A stretch of DNA of 64,000 nucleotides from Anaspis maculata (GCA_949128115.1 OX421963.1:53377306-53441305); one strand, 5' to 3'; shown: positions 1-11,629, counted from the first letter of the stretch. Made by a program: numbers and translations. Notes: generated by a model from the letters alone, not told the origin.

Positions 1-2205
1 CCGATGCTTGCGATTAGAGGAAACAAGCCTAGGAGTGCCCACCAGCAAACCAGAAAGCAGAAACAAGGCCAGAGAGCAGTTCGTCGAGCAGTGGCAACGG
101 CAGTGGAACGCCTTGGTTCAAAGTTGGATGAAAGAAATACTGGGGAGCCTCAAAAGCCTCAGCGCTAGGACAACGCGGAACACGCTCGTTTTCATTGTAA
201 CGGTCCATCAAGGCAGCGAGAAGACCTCGAAGAAAAACTGAGCAGGAGAATCGCCGTCGACAATCTCGTTCATGAGATGCTCAGAGGCAAAGAGCAATGG
301 ATCGCAGTGCAGTTTATAGTTAGCAGTGTTTTTAGTTTATAGCAATATAGTTTGATTTCCTCCTCCTGATATAGCCCAAAATATAAATCTTTTTTGTATA
401 TATCCATTTCCATTATTTACCTTCGTAAAAATTTGACAAACACATGACAAACACAAACAGAGAAACGTCAAGTGCATGCCACGTGCCGTGCATCCCACGG
501 TCATGTCACGTTTGACGTTGGCCTCCAGAAAATGTCAACCGCCGGCCATGTTGCCGTGTTGTGACGTCACACTTCTTCGGTCTATTCCGAGTACTCTACA
601 TAAAGCAAGTTTATGCATCAAACTTGACAATTGGCAAAGTGATGTCAAAATTTACAAGAAATTTGAGGGTTCTTCCAATTTAAGCACTAATTACGAAAAA
701 CGTAGTTCGACACACGAGCGCTGTGCTTTTTCAGTCCCTCGGCCTGTTTTGCAGAATAGGCTACTTCGTTTGGGCAGGAGCGCATGCTTGAAGGCTCCAA
801 ATTTTGAAAACTTTCGTACACCTGTCAGTTGAATGGCAACGCTGCATGCTCTGTCTAGCCGCCTGACCAACTACTGGTTCCTGGCTGTCACTTTTACACA
901 TACCGTAAATGCACCTCTTCGTAGCTTCTTTGAACTTCCTTTTCGGTACAGCCATTTTCAACAAGTTGTGTTCTTTCGTCAAAACATGAGCAAATGAAAT
1001 GTAGGTCAGGTAGAAACGAGAAGTGTGATCATAATTGTCACGAGAGACAGTTGGCGCCGATGTCTTGTTGTCTTGAGCGCTGTTGCCATTTTCGTTGTTC
1101 CTGAACTGCCACAAATGATCAATGAACTTAATTTCAATGAAACATTACCTTTGAATATGAAAAATGGTATCTAACATTCAACCAAATTATTTGTGGAATT
1201 TTAGGTGCACTACAATATTTTTTAGTGTTAATTTTCAATATCGGTGTACGAAAGTATGAAATTCGCGCCAGACATGCGCACTCAAAAAAACCGAAACGAA
1301 GGGACCTATTCGGCTACGCCTCATGATGGCAAACACGCGGCTTAGACCTGAGAACGCGCTCTTGAACCGAAAACTACCATTTCGTTCACATTTTTTTGTT
1401 CATTTTTGCTGGGGGTGTCTCAAAAGCATCTGTACCTACTGGGTGTTAGGTACTGGTTATTACAAACTTTGAGGGATGATTCCCCATCAAAAATAATGAA
1501 AGACTGTTTTCTCGAGAATTAATTCATCGAAATAAAAAAAAATCGGTTATGTCACCCCAAAACTTTCCCGACTAGTATCCAGGACCTATGGAAATTTTTG
1601 TTCGAAACGTCCCTTCAGGTCGGAAGTTGGAGTTAGAGAGAAATATTGGAAATAATTTATAGGAAATCGAAAATTTTGCTGGAGAAATGTCAGGTTTTCC
1701 GGTGGAAAACCTCAAAGGAAAACCTCAAATATTTTTCCATATCATCTTATTGTAACAATCGTCAATTAAGGCTTCACTTTAAGCTCCATCATCTAATCAT
1801 CCGGTCTCGATAACCCAGGCCGGTTTTACATTTTTGACAGGGAAATTGGAAAACAAAAGTTGAAAATTTTTCCTGGCGGCTACCTGCTTACAAAACAAAA
1901 GCGCTGCGGTTCTTTCTGATAGACATTTGTACACAAAGTTATTGATGAAATTTACTTCAAACAGTTGTTCGGTAAGGAAATCCAAGTGCTACAGCAACAC
2001 AGGAAGAGCGAAAAGATATTGCTCTCTCGTTTTAACGTTGGTGTGTTTTTCGCACACTGGAAGCATAGGGATTTACTGGCTTACTGGATTTACAGCGCGA
2101 GTCGCGATGTAATGTCTGTAATGTTTTGCTCTTGTTTAAGTTTTTTTTTCTACGGGATACCGAATTGGTTCAGCAATGAACTGTTTCAATAATACTTCAG
2201 CTTAC
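1..2205. other. TRIT1 3' flank or intron, no recognised exon
   Basis: This stretch follows the splice donor of the third TRIT1 exon (GTAAG, read on the minus strand). It should be intron and further 3' sequence of that gene. I searched the minus strand for the next conserved TRIT1 blocks and recognised none. An open frame at 8-241 (+) has no family signature. About 300 bp from 1538 to 1840 recurs at 24938-25235 (separate entry). The rest is AT-rich and I see no gene in it. Confidence 0.5.
1538..1840 (+). repeat. First copy of a ~300-bp dispersed repeat
   Basis: Same blocks as the 24938-25235 copy, in the same orientation. It lies in the expected third intron or 3' flank of TRIT1. Stops interrupt the frame that is open in the other copy. 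Confidence 0.6.
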
Positions 2206-2817
2206 CGCAATATTTTGCGCTTGTTATTAGGATGCAGCCTTTTGGCCATATCTGGGTCCAATATTTTGAGTTTCTCGTGCAGTTCTCCGCTGGGCAACTC
2301 ATGGTCAGGAACAGGTGACGTTCTCTGAGGAAATGAAATGGAAGTCCCAGGATCATCAACTAAAATCTTCCACAGAAGAGATTCTATGTAGTAATTAGTT
2401 CCTCCCACGACGATTGGTAATTTGTCTTGGGCCAGCAAATTGTCTATCTGAATCAAGATAATTAAGATTTTAAGTCATATTTATTAATATAGATTTGTAC
2501 TAACGATAGTCAGCGCTCTGTTTCGGTATTCACAGACCGTGAAACTTTCGTGAGGCTCCAAAATATCTATCAAGTGGTGAGGGACGAGAGCTTGTTCATC
2601 TTTAGTCGCTTTAGCAGTTATAATGTCCAGTGCTTTGTACACCTGTTGAAAGAAAAAGCTTGTACTAGGGCCTAACAGATGGAGGGTGTTGAAAAACCTG
2701 CATAGAATCGGCACCGATGATCTCACCATGGAATTTCTTGCCCAATTCCAGTGAAAGTTTCGTTTTCCCAGAGCCAGTTGCCCCGAGGATGACCACCAAA
2801 GGTAATCTTCTGCTCAT
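2206..2817 (-). CDS. TRIT1: tRNA dimethylallyltransferase, N-terminal exons 1-3 (partial)
   Basis: This enzyme transfers a dimethylallyl group from DMAPP to N6 of adenosine 37 in tRNAs that read UNN codons; in animals it acts in cytosol and mitochondria. Exons on the minus strand are 2817-2698 (40 codons), 2642-2505 (46 codons) and 2447-2206 (80 codons plus 2 nt). All junctions are GT-AG and the introns are 55 and 57 bp. The P-loop GATGSGKT is at residues 12-19. The family motif GADSMQVY spans the exon 1/2 junction, HHLID and [12 protein letters not shown] (from residue 101) follow, and the fragment ends at NNKRKILR. The ATG at 2817 is preceded in frame by TAA, which fixes the start. About 167 of the usual 450 or so residues are present. 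The zinc finger and tRNA-binding insert are missing and should lie beyond position 1, unless the gene is truncated. Confidence 0.9.
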
Positions 2818-3220
2818 TTTCCTTTGTTAGCAAACGTCCTGAAATAAAAGAAATTAGATAGTTATTAGTTGGTACGCATTTTTTGATTTCGGTCCCATTA
2901 TGTCGGGACCTTACTACGGATTCAGTGATCGGGTCTTGTGTCATAAAGGGCAACGCGATTTCGATGATTTCAAAAGAAGGAATGGACTAAGAACAGTCTC
3001 CTATGCCCGATTGCACAAAAAAAAATTTGATACCGAACTTAGTAGTTCCGCATCAAATTTTGGTGCGGTATTAAATCGTAATCGCATTGCATTGCACAAA
3101 GCAAAATTTCATCCAGGATCAACTAACTCCGGACCAAGTGTGAACGAGCCACAAAAAGCATCGAGGCGACCGTAATATTGACTTCATGCGGGTGGCAACT
3201 ATTAATAAAGCCGTCATAGC

Positions 3221-3284
3221 GTGGTGGTTGAAGGGTTGATTTCCGATTCAAAGGATCCAGGTTCGAACCTCGGCCGTAGAAGCC
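3221..3284 (+). repeat. tRNA-like module (SINE head) inside the TIR element
   Basis: A box-A-like stretch (TAGCGTGGTGGTTGAAGG) is followed about 35 bp later by a perfect box B, GGTTCGAACC. This is the layout of an internal RNA polymerase III promoter. The flanking acceptor arms do not pair, so it is a tRNA-derived module and not a functional tRNA gene. Confidence 0.5.
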
Positions 3285-3410
3285 AAATCTTTTTTTGCGT
3301 CATTTTGTTTTTAACGTGAAATATAAGGGCCACACTTTCCAAGTTCATTGTTCTGATATGAAAAATTGAAAATGTGACATTATTCTTGAGTTTCAAGGTA
3401 AAATGGTCGA

Positions 3411-3492
3411 AAAAAAAGTGGTCTCGGCGGGTTTCGATCTCGGTACCTCTCGCATACGAAGGCGAAATCCTAACCGCTAGACCAGCCGGCTG
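3411..3492 (-). repeat. tRNA-like module with Pol III terminator, minus strand
   Basis: On the minus strand, GGTCTAGCGGTTAGGATT resembles the D arm and box A of Glu/Asp-type tRNAs. GAGATCGAAACCC serves as a degenerate box B, and a T-run follows immediately, like a Pol III terminator. The acceptor stem does not close. It lies about 135 bp from the plus-strand module, facing it. Confidence 0.45.
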
Positions 3493-4157
3493 AGCTGATG
3501 AGCTGTGTGTGAGTTCAATACATTCTGTGGAAACAATTTTCAATGAAAATGTACAAATAATAGCTTGTATGCACATCAAACCTGCTAATATATGCACTAA
3601 CAGTGAATTTATGCCGAATCAAACGCACGGATCACTCCGAAATGATCGAATTTCCAACGATCTGTCATTCTGTCAATTTAATACCGGGGTCGAGGTGATA
3701 TCAGATTTGATGCGGTAAGTATTAGTTTGTTTAGTTCGGTATCAAATCCTTTGTGCAATCCAAAATGAGCGTAATCAGCGTTTGGTGCGGTATCAGAATA
3801 GTTCGGTACCAAATTTTGATCCCATGTCAGATTTTTTTGTTTCTGCACTCCATTTTGTTGTTTAGTCCGGTATTAAACGATTTGATACCGAACTAAATAT
3901 TTAATACCACGTTTGTGCAATCGGGCACTAGAAGATTGTCTAAAAGAAAATTTGCGGATTATCCACATTAAAAAAAAAAAAAATCAAAGTTACGGAGCCC
4001 ACATAGTGTATTTTTGGCGGTCGATTCGATTTGAAAAATTTGAAAGAAGGAAGAATAGACTAGAAACAGTATTCAAGAAGGTAATGCGGAAGAAAATTTG
4101 CGGATTATCCACTGGTTCTTGAGAAAAAAAAATACTGAAATTTGGAAACCACACATA

Positions 4158-4802
4158 ACGTATGGTCCGAAAGTTTTGGGAAATTGTTCAAAGCTAATAA
4201 CTTTTTCTGGATAGTCTTTATTTTTTAACTTGATATTGCAAAAATTAACATCATATATAACAATAACAAATTCATATTCAACATATTGATAATGGACCAT
4301 CATCTTCGATGGATCTCATTTTTCTTCTGTCATGTTCCATAATTCTCTGTATCAATTTCTCCAATGCAAAATTCTCTAATGTTATTGAAAAATGCGACGC
4401 CGTAATTGGTCTTCATTTGCAGCTTCCCATCCATTGTCGTATACTATCCTGCTCAATACTTACCAAAAATCTTATATTGGTCGAGCTTGCGGTACATTCG
4501 GAGGCAGGAGCTCAGAGAAATTATTCCTGCTGTTGTCCAGAGAATGATCGAACATGGCAGAAGAAAACTGAGAGCCATCAAAGATAATGGCCCATCTTCA
4601 ATATGTTAAATATGAATTTGGTATTGTTAAAGATAATGCTAGTTTTTGCAATATTAAGTTACAAAATTAAAACAATCCAAAAAAAGTTTAGCATTTAATT
4701 AATTTATTAGCTAAATTAAATTAGCTTTCAATTAATTAATTTAATAATTAATTAAATTAAATTAGCTTTTAAAAAATTTCCCAAAACTTTCGGACCATAC
4801 GT
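4158..4802. mobile_element. TIR element with TA duplication, possible Tc1/mariner remnant
   Basis: The ends are ACGTATGGTCCGAAAGTTTT and its inverted copy AAAACTTTCGGACCATACGT, with TA on both sides. A plus-strand frame ending near 4609 reads RRQELREIIPAVVQRM then GRRKLRAIKDNG. This resembles in style the C-terminal tail of Tc1/mariner transposases. No DDE catalytic block is visible. The superfamily call rests mainly on the TA duplication. Confidence 0.6.
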
Positions 4803-4896
4803 TAATATATTTTCTACACCGGGCGGGTATGCAACTCAATAAACAATCGAAGAAAGCGGGTTAGGAAGGTGGTAGTCATCCCGACTACAGCTACTA

Positions 4897-5865
4897 TTCG
4901 CGATTTCAAAAATCTAGACGCGCTCTGGTGCCGCTTGTGCGGACTAAAACTATGAGTAAATCGGCTCTGATCTAGAAAGCTCTAGCGTCCATCTGACATT
5001 TTTGAATTTGTTCTGCTGTCATCCCTGCTGCTGTCTGCGCGTTCTCTCATTGACTTCGCGTGATACAGAAACGGCCAAAAGAAGGACTTATACACCATTT
5101 GCATTGTCTTTAGTTGAAAATCAAGAAAAGACCAGGTAGGTTTGTTCATTTTTATCAATTACCTAAGAAAGACGCATCACAAGTGAATATATCACAATCA
5201 TAAACGCTTTCGGCGTGGTTTCGCGAACCATGTGCCGTGAAAGGGCATGCATGGAGAACTGTTCTGAGCATCAGAAAGCCAGCAATAACAAGCATGAGAG
5301 CTTGTTCGCTGCCTTTTAAACCTAGCGATAATTTTTCGACAGGTAAGTCTCGCTAGCTAATTCTAATTTCTAATAACATCAGTAGTCATCTTCCAAATAC
5401 CACGGCCCGTTAGGCTGGAAAAAAAAAACAAAACGAAGGCAGGTTGCCTGTCTGGGTCGACGAAGTTTCGGCGGGGTCCTGGTCAAAGTGCGGGCGCTCA
5501 CTGTTTGTCCAAGATCTGTGTCCAAGAGAAGATTGTCAGCACTGGGTACTGGAAACTGGCAACCTGCCTCCACTGTTTTCACTTTTTCAGCCTTAGGCCA
5601 GAGTCAGCGTGCCTTGAAATTCTGTTAGAGGAATCCATACGTGTAAATGCTGGCATCAACATTCGAAATACCCACCAAAGAAACGCACAGGCTCTTTTAA
5701 ATTCACAATTACAAAGGATATTACGGAGTGCGAGGTCGGTGACAGATATCTGAATTCTGATGAGACAGCACTGTCACTGACGACACTGACACCGACAAAA
5801 GTTACTTGTAGTCCTCCATCTTGTTTCCTGCGACGACAGCGCACCATCGGTAGTTAAAATCGCGA
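4897..5865. mobile_element. TIR element (TTCGCGATTT ends), TA duplication
   Basis: It begins TTCGCGATTTCAAAAATCTA and ends AAAATCGCGAA, flanked by TA. A shorter copy in opposite orientation lies at 28241-28547 and shares both ends and sub-terminal blocks (GGCGTCTAGATTTTTGAAAT and AACTACCGATG). The 969-bp copy holds extra internal sequence with no recognisable coding content. Confidence 0.6.
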
Positions 5866-5874
5866 ATAAAAGGG

Positions 5875-6986
5875 TAGCTGACTCGTCAGCCATTTTGGTG
5901 CAGATGTCATTCCGACGTTCCGATGTCAAGCGTCTTTTTGCGTCACTTTTGCGTTCAGTGAACCTAGTTTTTCGAAGACAACGTTAGCTATGGACGTCAA
6001 GTTGCCGTAAATGCGTCGTTGCTGACGTTTCAGAGAAAAACTGACAGATATGGTAAGTGTGTACAATTCAACTGCTCTTATCGTGATTTTTCTGGTATTT
6101 GGTTAGTATACATGAAAAACAGAATAATTTGGGACATGTAGTTCTTCATCCGTCGTGGGAGGGACCATACCTACACCGTGGTGGTGAAGAGGATATCAAC
6201 GACGTCGTGAACGCCGGACCAAAGAGCCCCTACAACCGAGATGAGTTATTCACCTGGATCGACTCGCACAATACTGAGGGAATAATGAAGTGCCTGATGC
6301 CTGCATGCTCGCGAGCTCGCGAAGAACAAATAGTGCAATACTTACCTCGTACGACAATTCATGTGACTTGTAAATTAGCAGTACCTATATGCAGCAATAA
6401 AACAGTGAAACAATATGTGTTTGAACGTTCCTCCTAATTATTCAAGTAGGTAGGTACCTAGGTACCCAAAGCAAATTCGTAACACTACTTTGAATCCTCT
6501 CCAGCCAGTGTGGTGTACCAAGGGGAGGGCGGGGAGTGCGGTTCGCTCCGGGTACCAGCAGTAAGAAGGTGTGTCAGTGTTGTTGGATTATTTGGGGTAG
6601 ATATCGGGGTGCAAAAAGGATATACAGATCTGGGGCGCAAGGTCTTGGAGGGTGCAAAACAAACTGGAAAAGCTCAGTTTTCTGGGGCGTGATTTTTGTT
6701 ACCAGAATTCCCGGGGCAAAAAACTGCCGAATCCGACACGGGTTGGGGGGGTTTCACTACAGTCTGCAGTTCATTCTCTAGGTAGGTGGAATTAGGTGAG
6801 AGGTCACGCCGCTCTCGGCATTCATTCATGGACAAGGCAAAGCTCATCATAGTTGAAAACTGATACCTCGTACGACGAGGTTGACGATTCATTTTCAAAT
6901 TTCCCGCTAATCATTATCCACGCACCACAACGCGTGACAGAGTGCGCAAATGTGACATCTGCACCAAAATGGCTGACGAGTCAGCT
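5875..6986. mobile_element. Inverted-repeat element enclosing a short ORF
   Basis: A ~34-bp arm (AGCTGACTCGTCAGCCATTT onward, to about 5908) is repeated inverted at about 6953-6986. The interior carries a candidate splice donor, a candidate acceptor and an open frame (next entry). No transposase was recognised, and the target duplication is unclear. Confidence 0.5.
6105..6437 (+). CDS. Unrecognised ORF, possible exon inside an IR element
   Basis: The frame stays open for about 110 codons with a varied, protein-like composition: SWEGPYLHRGGEEDIND, then KSPYNRDELFTWIDSHN. A GTAAGT donor directly after an ATG at about 6053 and a TTAG acceptor at about 6104 would form a 51-bp intron. However, the upstream exon is not open in the matching phase. 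The first in-frame ATG inside the ORF is late (the MKCLMPAC block). An AATAAA occurs at 6396. I do not recognise a family. It could be the decayed exon of a captured gene or chance; no function is proposed. Confidence 0.22.
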   Translation, partial: SIHEKQNNLGHVVLHPSWEGPYLHRGGEEDINDVVNAGPKSPYNRDELFTWIDSHNTEGIMKCLMPACSRAREEQIVQYLPRTTIHVTCKLAVPICSNKTVKQYVFERSS

Positions 6987-7765
6987 GTCCTATATAGAGT
7001 AGCTATAATCCCGACGGCGACGAGGAACAATCCTATCTACGTGAAAAGTTCAAGTGGCTAAACTTAATATTTATTGCAAGTAAATCGTAGTCGTCCGTAC
7101 CTAAATCGTTTCGATATTGCATAAGGAAGAGAATGATGGTAGAAATGTTACTGTAAAATGTGCGGTTTCCGTTGCCCTTTATGACACAAGCACTCAGTGA
7201 TCTTAGTAAAAATACTAATAATGGTCGCATTGCGTGTGACAGCCGGAAAGCCGAAAATTGAATCTATCTGCCATATGTCAAGAGCCAATCGAACCCTCTT
7301 CAGCCAGTTAACGAACCGCAGCTAGCCACCAAAAATACGAATAAACTGCGCACTACTCAATGTGTCGCGACCGAAAATTTTGCTTCTTTTCAAAACGATG
7401 TAACTTTTGATTACCGCTAAATATTTTGATTCGGTTTGTGGTGTACGTTAGCCTCATCTTCCGGCAGCCCATCCTATAGATATAAAACTCTAGATCCTCC
7501 ACACAAGTTTGTACAGGGTGACATGTAAACCAGTGCAAATGTTCAATGTGGTCAACCAAATCCCGTTTGTAAAGAAAATGTTTTTTCCCAGTTTCCCAGA
7601 GATTGTGATTTCTATCATTCTAACAATGCCTTACACCTGTTATATGCCCCAATCCTTGGCTATGGCCCCAATGCAATACACAATATTGCGCGGAAGTGGC
7701 GCTCCGACACGGAATAAGTCATGCGAACTAAGAAAACGGTGACAAGTTATCATCGCGCATGTTCA
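6987..7765. other. No gene seen
   Basis: AT-rich intergenic sequence. A sequence near 7673-7693 (ACACAATATTGCG) recurs inverted near 8407-8423, which suggests another decayed inverted-repeat element around the MITE at 7766. No coding signal. Confidence 0.4.
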
Positions 7766-7946
7766 GGGCCGCTATTCTTGAATCGTGTGAGAAAAGTCCC
7801 TGGGAGTAAAATACATTCCGCAGTACACTGATGTAGCGAATGTTGCCTAAAATCGTGGTTTTTAGGCAACTTTCGCTACAGAAGTGTAGTACGGATAATA
7901 TAAAACTCACAGGGACTTTTCTCACACGATTCAAGAATAGCGGCCC
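7766..7946. mobile_element. 181-bp palindromic MITE, family V copy 1
   Basis: The ends GGGCCGCTATTCTTGAATCG and the inverted copy enclose a near-complete hairpin: the left and right halves pair almost throughout. Copies occur at 9510-9687, 29519-29648, 46437-46578 and 63868 to the window end. No coding capacity. Confidence 0.8.
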
Positions 7947-9257
7947 AGAATTCGACAATGAAATTGATTTCTGTGTTTGACGTTGACATTTTGTTCAGTT
8001 TTATCAGCCACTTGTGAAGCCTTCCGATTTAAAATGGATATTCGGCGGTAGAAAAAGTATGTGCCACTCAGAGGACTGACTGTCGCCACACCATGCTGTC
8101 GTCAATACAATACAGCACAGCAATGAAATATCCCCAGACTATTTTGCGGTAATTTTGAATATTATGGTTGAAGTGTTCCATGTTTTTTTTTATTTCGTAA
8201 TTTGGGGCATTTGGGAATGATCCCTCACATATGTGCTTTCATGAATAAGTTGTGAGGGTTACACCGATTTTTCTATGTAACCACTTCTACTTGAAAACGA
8301 CGCATAATCCATTGAGCTTAGTTTGAGAATCACCTATTTTATAGCGTAACATATGGAAGACTTAAAACGAATCACCTCGTTTTTTAGCGCATGCGCTAAG
8401 CGGTCACGCAATATTGTGTATTCCCTAACAAACGTCAAAACATAACTCGACCCTTGCGCTGCCTGCCGGTGATCAGGTGAACGCATTTCATGCTATCACC
8501 CTATAATATAGTGTAAACCGGCTTTTTGTAGGCAAGAAAATGCAATTTGAAGCGATTGCTCATTTTATGATTTTGAACAAGTTGACTCACAACTCATCTA
8601 CATTATTTCGAAAGAGGTCAAAGCAGAGGGCAGTTTTCTCAATCTAGCAGTTGGCCCTCGAGCTGGCTAACAACTCGAGAAATGAACATTATTAGTAGAT
8701 ATTCATGTGTGAAATATCTTTGACCTGCTACGTATGATTCTGTTGTTTAATTGAGAGACAAAAACAATGTCTCAAAGGACACAACTCGAGAAAAGAACTG
8801 TTGTGGGCGACACAAAAAACACAACTTAAAGAGAAACCAAAAATTTTATTTACGCCATAGTATCATTTTCAAGTCGTCAGAACCTCTAGCTTCAACCCCC
8901 TCCTGTCAGTGCCAGTCTTAGCAATTTTGGCGCTCCGGGCAAGAATGCATTCAAAACCGCCGCCACCATCTTGAGTCCTTGAGCAAAGCGAGCAAAAATT
9001 GAGTATTTTTCTTGCAATAATAGAGCTTTTTGTGCTTTCATAGTAAGCAAATTCGGTGATCGCCACTGGCAAGTCGTTTTGTTGCTTTCGTGAATAATCA
9101 ATTTCTTTATTTCAACCGCGATTTTTCCTTCCCTATGAGCTGGCACCCCGAGCGGTCGCCGCTACTGCCTCCTGTGGGTAAAGAACTGTCCATAATTCAA
9201 ATTTGGAGTTCACGGTATTTCATTAATATCTCATGTGCTACAACATAATCAAACAAG
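7947..9257. other. Gene-free stretch
   Basis: AT-rich sequence with short decayed repeats, including several scattered CTCGAG/AACTCGAG motifs at 8640-8790. ORFs in 8869-9146 are short, overlap each other and lack signatures. Nothing here is supported as a gene. Confidence 0.4.
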
Positions 9258-9485
9258 CGAATATGCCTCATGGGCATGAGGCTCAGTAGCGCACTTCCTT
9301 TTTGAAGGATTAGTGAACGCAAGATGTTAATTAGGGTTCAACCGTTATTTGGGCAGAAATTTCAATATGGCGGCCAAAATAGCGTCAGAAACATAGAATT
9401 TGGCTTAAAAATCAAAATGATCGTACAGTTGACGCGACCCAAAAGTGAACGGCAAATTCGCCTGTTGTAATTTCACCACTACATC
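9258..9485 (-). repeat. Dispersed repeat, inverted copy of the 15.3-15.75 kb block
   Basis: CCTCATGGGCATGAGG, then CTCAGTAGCGCACTTCC, then the 'missing-gene' phrase ATATGGCGGCCAAAAT all recur in reverse order and orientation at 15.62-15.75 kb. A more diverged version is at 19.21-19.28 kb. The family is associated with GTCC/GTCT microsatellites, which suggests (inference) a HINE/DINE-1-like Helentron derivative. Confidence 0.45.
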
Positions 9486-9509
9486 TGATGCGTTCGGCTT
9501 GGCTGTTCT

Positions 9510-9687
9510 GGGCCGCTATTCTTGAATCGTGTGAGAAAAGTCCCTGGGAGTTTTATATAATCCGTACTACACTTCTGTAGCGAAAGTTGCCTAAAAACCA
9601 CGATTTTAGGCAACATTCGCTACATCAGTGTACTGCGGAATGTATTTTACTCCCAGGGACTTTTCTCACACGATTCAAGAATAGCGG
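9510..9687. mobile_element. Palindromic MITE, family V copy 2 (inverted)
   Basis: Nearly the same as copy 1 at 7766 but in opposite orientation: the AAAATACATTCCGC half is on the right here. Complete at both ends. Confidence 0.8.
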
Positions 9688-10002
9688 TGTGGTGACTCTT
9701 TTTGCTCCAAACACTCCAAATCGTTCGAGTACGTCCAAATGGAGTGAAGAGAGTTAACTCGGTAGCGTTCGGGTTGCGTAGAGTGGAATGCATCGAGCTC
9801 ACTCTACGTGCACCACCTTTTCACACGGGGCGGATGGAGCTTGGGATGGAGTTATTTGTTTGAGAGGTTACGTTTTGCTGCGTTTTGTCATTTTTCGGTG
9901 CCGTCGGCTGTCGCCGTCGTATCAACATGGGTAATGAATGAAATAAGGTGACCGTTTCGCAAGAGACGTACAGGGTGATTTGTGAGACTGACGGTAACAT
10001 TA

Positions 10003-10890
10003 GTCTTTTTCGAGCGAGTATAACCGTTCATGACCGGTTACACTTGGTTATAGAATTTGACGTTTGAGCGAGGATTGGTTATAAGCGGTAAAAGAAGTGC
10101 CGCCATTTTGATATTATCACCGGTTATACATTTCATAACCTGGTCATGAGGCTGGTTATTGTTATGGTGGGGGAACAAATTATGGCGGCAACAGATTTGA
10201 ATTTGAAACAAGCAGCGGTCCAGAATTTCCAAATGTGAAACGTACCTAACCTAACCTCAAAAACTTGACAACTTGACTTGGCGACGAGAAGAATCGAAGA
10301 CGACGGACCCACAAGAACATCGGGTAATCCAGATGTCCGATAGCCGCCTGATGGTGGTTTAATCCTGAAAGTACTTGTCATACCTTCTATTTATATAGTA
10401 GAAATATGAATAGTTGATTTTCAATTCAATTCAATATAACCATTTATTGTTCCTTCGGTATTACACCATGAACAAGAAAACAAACAGGATTTCATAGAAA
10501 TCGTATGTGTGATGTGATCACGATACACGTGTGATCCACAAAATTCGTAATCAGGGCCCTGATTGAAGCCCACCCGGGTGACTTCGGAAACAAGATGTTC
10601 ATCGATTCAAGTGACGGATTGGCTGAATGACTGAATTTTTCACCTTCAAAGCCATCCTAGATTACGAATGGTTCAAGTACACGGTATGTAGCAGAGACAA
10701 GTACAAGTACGTATACGTAACCATTTGAAGCTATCAGTTCCTCTTTTCCCGCCAAATGCTGATGACCAAAGTTATAACCGCAACGTTTTAGCGAGAAATG
10801 TCAGATGTCAAAAAAATGACAGTCTCTGTCAATCTAATGTCAACCGCTAATAACCAACCGGTTACAAAAAGTTATTCGCTCGAAAAAGAC
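10003..10890. mobile_element. 888-bp TIR element, TA duplication
   Basis: GTCTTTTTCGAGCGA at the left and TCGCTCGAAAAAGAC at the right, with TA immediately outside each. Sub-terminal blocks containing AACCGGTTA-type motifs also mirror each other. Non-coding. Confidence 0.7.
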
Positions 10891-11629
10891 TATTGTGGTG
10901 GCCGGAAAAGAAGACCATTGTTAATTTTAACCCGGCGCCGACGCTTGGTGGGGTAAAAAGCACTCAAGCAAAATTTCATGTCGTTTTATTTCGATGTGTA
11001 TACTAGCTTCACTCCCCCGCTTCCCAGTGCCTTCAAGTGGCTACCTCTTCTCTCTTTTTCACTGTTCAGCCACCATTCGGCTATCACAGCTCATACGTCT
11101 GCACAAATTAGCCGATAAAGTTGAACTCGGGTGATTATTAGGCGACTGGGTGACAGGGAACGTTCGGCTTGTGCCTGCACCCTTCACTCCGTAATCACGT
11201 GACCCAAACTCCAACTTCACTCCACCCGCTCCACTTCAAGCCAAGCCGAACGCACCAATCATAGGCGTAGGTGTCAGCCTGAAGTTTTTGACTTCTATCT
11301 TCATTCTTAGTTCAGGAAAAATAGTAAAAAAATCAGCAAAACCTCGGAATAAATATGGACGTCCTGAAAATTTGATATTCTGTTCAGAATTGAATGCTCT
11401 ACTACATATCCAAAATCGCCAGAAATCGCACCTGGGGGTTTTGAGTTATTGGAGGGGGGGTAAAAAATTGCAACCCTAAATGGAGGGGATGGAACCTGTC
11501 AATCCACTGGATGCAAATACATCGTAATTAGACGAATTATATCCCGTTTACATCATTTCGGTGCAAAAAGTGTCGATCATTGTTGAAGGGGGCTCCTGGG
11601 GATGCGAAGCTCGGCTAGAGGGTTCTTTT

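Larger units (their letters stand above)
3004..3927. mobile_element. TIR element, 924 bp, CTA target duplication
   Basis: The left end TGCCCGATTGCACAAA is repeated inverted at the right end (TTTGTGCAATCGGGCA). CTA sits directly outside both ends. Next to the ends, blocks built on GATACCGAACT and GGTATTAAA are repeated in inverted form. The element carries two tRNA-like modules but no transposase. A 3-bp duplication with short TIRs fits a non-autonomous PIF/Harbinger-like element; the superfamily is inference. Confidence 0.7.
9487..11257. mobile_element. Inverted-repeat element with nested MITEs
   Basis: GATGCGTTCGGCTTGGCT at the left end is matched by AGCCAAGCCGAACGCACC at the right. Inside are MITE V copy 2 (9510-9687) and the 10003-10890 TA element. 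Short GAGTG/CACTCC-rich stretches next to both ends also face each other. No transposase seen. Confidence 0.55.

Noticed and set aside
3411..3492. A functional tRNA gene
   Set aside because: Box A- and B-like sequence is present, but the acceptor and anticodon stems do not close.
7673..8423. TIR element bounded by ACACAATATTGCG motifs
   Set aside because: Only ~15 bp pairs and I could not find a target duplication; mentioned only as a possible decayed element.
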